Shown here: positions 5,281 to 7,567 of the stretch, in pieces
How positions within the stretch are numbered: the first letter of the stretch is position 1
Layout: each line of letters starts with the position of its first letter
Origin: an uncultured Alphaproteobacteria bacterium
GTDB lineage: Bacteria; Pseudomonadota; Alphaproteobacteria; Caulobacterales; Parvularculaceae
Direction: 5' to 3'
Length of the DNA: 7,567 bases
NCBI GenBank assembly: GCA_937895955.1
Contig: CALAZI010000114.1
Coordinates: 1 to 7,567 of the forward strand
Position numbers and translations under genes: made by a program
The notes under the pieces: generated by a model
Databases searched by the model: none
Told to the model about the DNA's origin: nothing
The model's input: only the letters and a program-made list of their open reading frames with translations

Positions 5281-7347
5281 ATGGATCATAACGCCGCCGC
5301 GCACCATCAGCACGCTCATCACCATTCGGGCGCTCCAGCGTCGACGAAGACCCATCAGGGACACGCCGCCCATGGCGGCGGACATGATCACGCCGCAATG
5401 GTCGCTGACTACCGCAAGCGTTTCTGGGTTTCATTTGCCCTAACGATTCCGATTTTGGCCCTGGCGCCGATGATCCAGAAGTTTCTCGGGATCGAAACGC
5501 TGTTGGACTTTCCCGGCGATCGGTATGTTCTCGCAGCTCTTTCAAGCATCGTTTATTTTTACGGCGGCTGGCCTTTCCTGACCGGTCTCTGGAGGGAGGT
5601 CACATCCAGAAATGTCGGCATGATGACGCTCATCGGCGTCGCGATCAGTGCCGCCTATCTTTACAGCGTGGCCGTCGTGTTCGCGGGCTCGGATGCGACC
5701 TTCTTTTGGGAGCTCGCGACTCTTATCGCCATCATGCTGTTCGGACACTGGATTGAAATGAAATCCGTCATGGGCGCCGGAAAGGCGCTTGAGCAATTGG
5801 CGAAGCTGATGCCGGATACCGCTCACCTTCTCGCCGATGACGGCTCGACGACCGACGTGCCGGTTTCCGAACTGAAAAACGGCGACCAATTGCTGATCAA
5901 GCCTGGCGAAAAAGTGCCTGCTGACGCCGTTATCGTGAAGGGCGAGACATCGGTCAATGAATCGATGCTGACCGGCGAGTCCAAGCCTGTGTCGAAGACC
6001 GCCGGCGCGCAAGTCATTGGCGGATCGATCAACGGCGAAGGCGCAATAACAGTTAGCGTCGCGCGAACCGGCGATGAAACGTTTCTTTCAAGCGTCATCA
6101 GGCTGGTCGAAGAAGCGCAAGCCAGCAAATCCAAGACGCAGGACCTCGCAAACACGGCCGCCCGGTGGTTGACATTCATCGCTCTATTCGGAGGATTCTT
6201 CACGGCCTTTGGTTGGACGGCGTTCACCGGTCAGGGTTTCGCGTTCGCCATGGAACGCGCCGTCACCGTCATGGTCATCGCTTGTCCGCACGCGCTCGGT
6301 CTCGCCGTTCCCTTGGTCGTCGCCCGCTCGACGGCGATTGCGGCTGTCAACGGCCTGCTCATCCGCGACCGAACCGCATTTGAAGAAGCGCGCAATATCG
6401 ACGCTATCATCTTTGACAAGACGGGCACGCTCACGCGCGGAGAATTCGGCATCACCGACACGATCGTCTTCGCCAAGGACTACGGTCCCGATGACGTCGT
6501 CGCCTATGCGGCCTCGATTGAAGCGCATTCTGAGCACCCGATCGCCAAGGGCATCGTCAAGGACGCCAAGGAGAAATGGGAGGTTGAGAATTTTCGCGCC
6601 ATTCCCGGGAAAGGGGCGGAAGGGATTGTCAAAGGCAAGAATGTCAAAGCGGTGAGTCCGGGCTTTGTCCGCTCGCTCGGGATCAACCTCGACGATCCGC
6701 GTATCGGCGAGCTCAGCCGGCAAGGCAAGACGGTCATCTTCGTGCTCATCGATGAAGTACTCGTCGGCGCCATTGCGCTCGCCGACATCGTTCGCACCGA
6801 GTCCAAGCGCGCGATCGCCGAACTTCAGAAAATGGGCGTTCAATGCATCATGCTGACGGGCGACAACAAGCAGGTCGCCGATTGGGTAGGGAGAGAAATC
6901 GGCCTTGATGAGGTGATCGCCGAAGTTCTGCCGGAACAAAAAGCGGCGAAGGTCAAAGAAGTGCAGTCCCGGGGATTGATCGTCGCGATGACCGGCGACG
7001 GCGTCAACGATGCGCCCGCGCTTGCACAGGCGAATGTCGGCATTGCGATCGGCGCCGGCACCGATGTCGCGATCGAGACCGCCGATATCATCCTGGTCAA
7101 GAGCAATCCTCTAGACGTCGTGGCGATCCTCGGCCTTGCACGCGCAACATACGGGAAAATGATCCAGAATCTCGCCTGGGCGACCGGGTATAATACATTT
7201 GCGATACCGGCTGCCGCGGGCGCGTTCTTTCCCTGGGGGTTGGTGCTCAGCCCGGCGATCGGGGCCGTGTTTATGTCGTCAAGCACGATCATCTGCGCGA
7301 TTAACGCGCAATTGCTGCGGCTGAAGCGGAAGTTTTCAGATCAGTGA
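5281..7347 (+). CDS. copB: Copper/silver-exporting P1B-type ATPase, CopB-like (CPH subtype)
   Basis: From 5281 the protein has 688 residues; the ATG at 5257 would add eight. The first 40 or so residues hold 12 histidines and no CxxC heavy-metal domain, as in CopB-type pumps. About eight membrane segments are seen: roughly 48-67, 81-102, 111-134, 139-158, 294-314, 326-349, 630-648 and 653-675. The actuator motif TGES is at 231-234, the transport motif CPH at 335-337, the phosphorylated D379 in DKTGTLT, the HP motif at 419-420 and TGDGVNDAP at 571-579. GYN (636-638) and MSSST (665-669) in the last helices agree with the P1B-3 group. All catalytic motifs are intact. The family moves Cu+/Cu2+ or Ag+ across the inner membrane using ATP. 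The YHS gene just before it and the DUF2933 gene just after it fit a copper-handling unit. The exact metal is not provable from sequence. Confidence 0.92.
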   Translation: MDHNAAAHHQHAHHHSGAPASTKTHQGHAAHGGGHDHAAMVADYRKRFWVSFALTIPILALAPMIQKFLGIETLLDFPGDRYVLAALSSIVYFYGGWPFLTGLWREVTSRNVGMMTLIGVAISAAYLYSVAVVFAGSDATFFWELATLIAIMLFGHWIEMKSVMGAGKALEQLAKLMPDTAHLLADDGSTTDVPVSELKNGDQLLIKPGEKVPADAVIVKGETSVNESMLTGESKPVSKTAGAQVIGGSINGEGAITVSVARTGDETFLSSVIRLVEEAQASKSKTQDLANTAARWLTFIALFGGFFTAFGWTAFTGQGFAFAMERAVTVMVIACPHALGLAVPLVVARSTAIAAVNGLLIRDRTAFEEARNIDAIIFDKTGTLTRGEFGITDTIVFAKDYGPDDVVAYAASIEAHSEHPIAKGIVKDAKEKWEVENFRAIPGKGAEGIVKGKNVKAVSPGFVRSLGINLDDPRIGELSRQGKTVIFVLIDEVLVGAIALADIVRTESKRAIAELQKMGVQCIMLTGDNKQVADWVGREIGLDEVIAEVLPEQKAAKVKEVQSRGLIVAMTGDGVNDAPALAQANVGIAIGAGTDVAIETADIILVKSNPLDVVAILGLARATYGKMIQNLAWATGYNTFAIPAAAGAFFPWGLVLSPAIGAVFMSSSTIICAINAQLLRLKRKFSDQ

Positions 7348-7350
7348 GGA
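7346..7350 (+). promoter_or_regulatory. Shine-Dalgarno sequence for the DUF2933-type gene
   Basis: GAGGA overlaps the ATPase stop codon (TGA at 7345-7347) and lies 8 nt before the ATG at 7359. Confidence 0.6.
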
Positions 7351-7358
7351 ATTTGAAT

Positions 7359-7567
7359 ATGGGCGAACATGATGTCGGCCGTCGGAAAGACAGCAATCCA
7401 AGGAAGTCGCGCTTGTGGGCGATATTCGCGGTCTTTGTCGCAATCGCCGGCGTGTTGCTCCTTTACGAACACCGCATGCATCTCTTGACGGGCGACGCGC
7501 TCCTATACGTCCTTCTCGCCCTGTGCGTCGGCAGTCACTTTTTCATGCATGGCGGCCATGGCGGCCA
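7359..7567 (+). CDS. Small DUF2933-type membrane protein (3' partial)
   Basis: The frame is open from the ATG at 7359 to the window end, giving 69 full codons. A basic, polar N-terminus (GRRKDSNPRKSR) is followed by two hydrophobic segments, about 19-36 and 46-63. The sequence then enters a His/Gly tail (MHGGHGG...) at the cut. This two-helix layout with an LFMHGGHGGH-like end is typical of DUF2933 proteins, which often sit next to copper ATPases and multicopper oxidases and have no proven function. The positive residues before the first helix predict a cytoplasmic N-terminus. The His tail could bind copper, which is inference. Only 11 nt separate it from the ATPase stop, so it is probably cotranscribed. 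Confidence 0.75.
   Translation, partial: MGEHDVGRRKDSNPRKSRLWAIFAVFVAIAGVLLLYEHRMHLLTGDALLYVLLALCVGSHFFMHGGHGG
7548..7567 (+). repeat. 9-bp tandem repeat encoding HGG
   Basis: CATGGCGGC occurs twice in tandem, and a third copy begins as the window ends. In frame it reads HGG-HGG, the metal-binding type tail of the DUF2933-like protein. Copy number beyond the window is unknown. Confidence 0.7.

Noticed and set aside
6184..6939. 251-codon open frame on the minus strand opposite the ATPase
   Set aside because: It lies wholly within the conserved catalytic part of the ATPase gene, and its composition is that of a shadow frame.

Overview
The window is GC-rich (roughly 60% by eye) and densely packed. 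All seven complete genes and both partial ones read on the + strand. Codon use, gene content and a FixK/FNR-type operator point to an alphaproteobacterium, probably of the order Hyphomicrobiales (Rhizobiales). The genus cannot be fixed from this sequence alone.

Layout. Positions 1-2881 hold a carbon-overflow and storage block: the 3' end of an acetate kinase gene, a phosphate acetyl/butyryltransferase (pta) and a class I-like polyhydroxyalkanoate synthase (phaC). Each start overlaps the previous stop as ATGA, so the three are probably translationally coupled. A 195-bp spacer (2882-3076) follows. It contains a near-perfect FixK/FNR half-site palindrome, a small hairpin, and a possible short leader ORF with an ideal Shine-Dalgarno sequence. 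Positions 3077-5054 hold an FAD-dependent oxidoreductase of the geranylgeranyl-reductase-like group, with a C-terminal cysteine cluster, and then an enoyl-ACP reductase (fabI). Positions 5054-7567 hold a copper/heavy-metal block: a stand-alone YHS-domain protein, a His-rich P1B-type ATPase with a CPH motif (CopB type), and the start of a small DUF2933-type membrane protein cut by the window end.

How the parts may work together (inference). Ack and Pta interconvert acyl-CoA, acyl phosphate and the free acid with ATP formation, and PhaC stores acyl units as polyester. FabI and the FAD reductase consume reducing equivalents in lipid metabolism. The copper block handles Cu at the membrane. The FixK/FNR-like box suggests that at least the second half is switched on under low oxygen. 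The fabI-YHS-ATPase junctions overlap or nearly abut, so the copper genes probably share the fabI transcript. No mobile elements, RNA genes, CRISPR arrays or convincing terminators were seen. All the gene families are known ones. What deserves a second look is their combination, the putative low-oxygen control, and several residue-level oddities.
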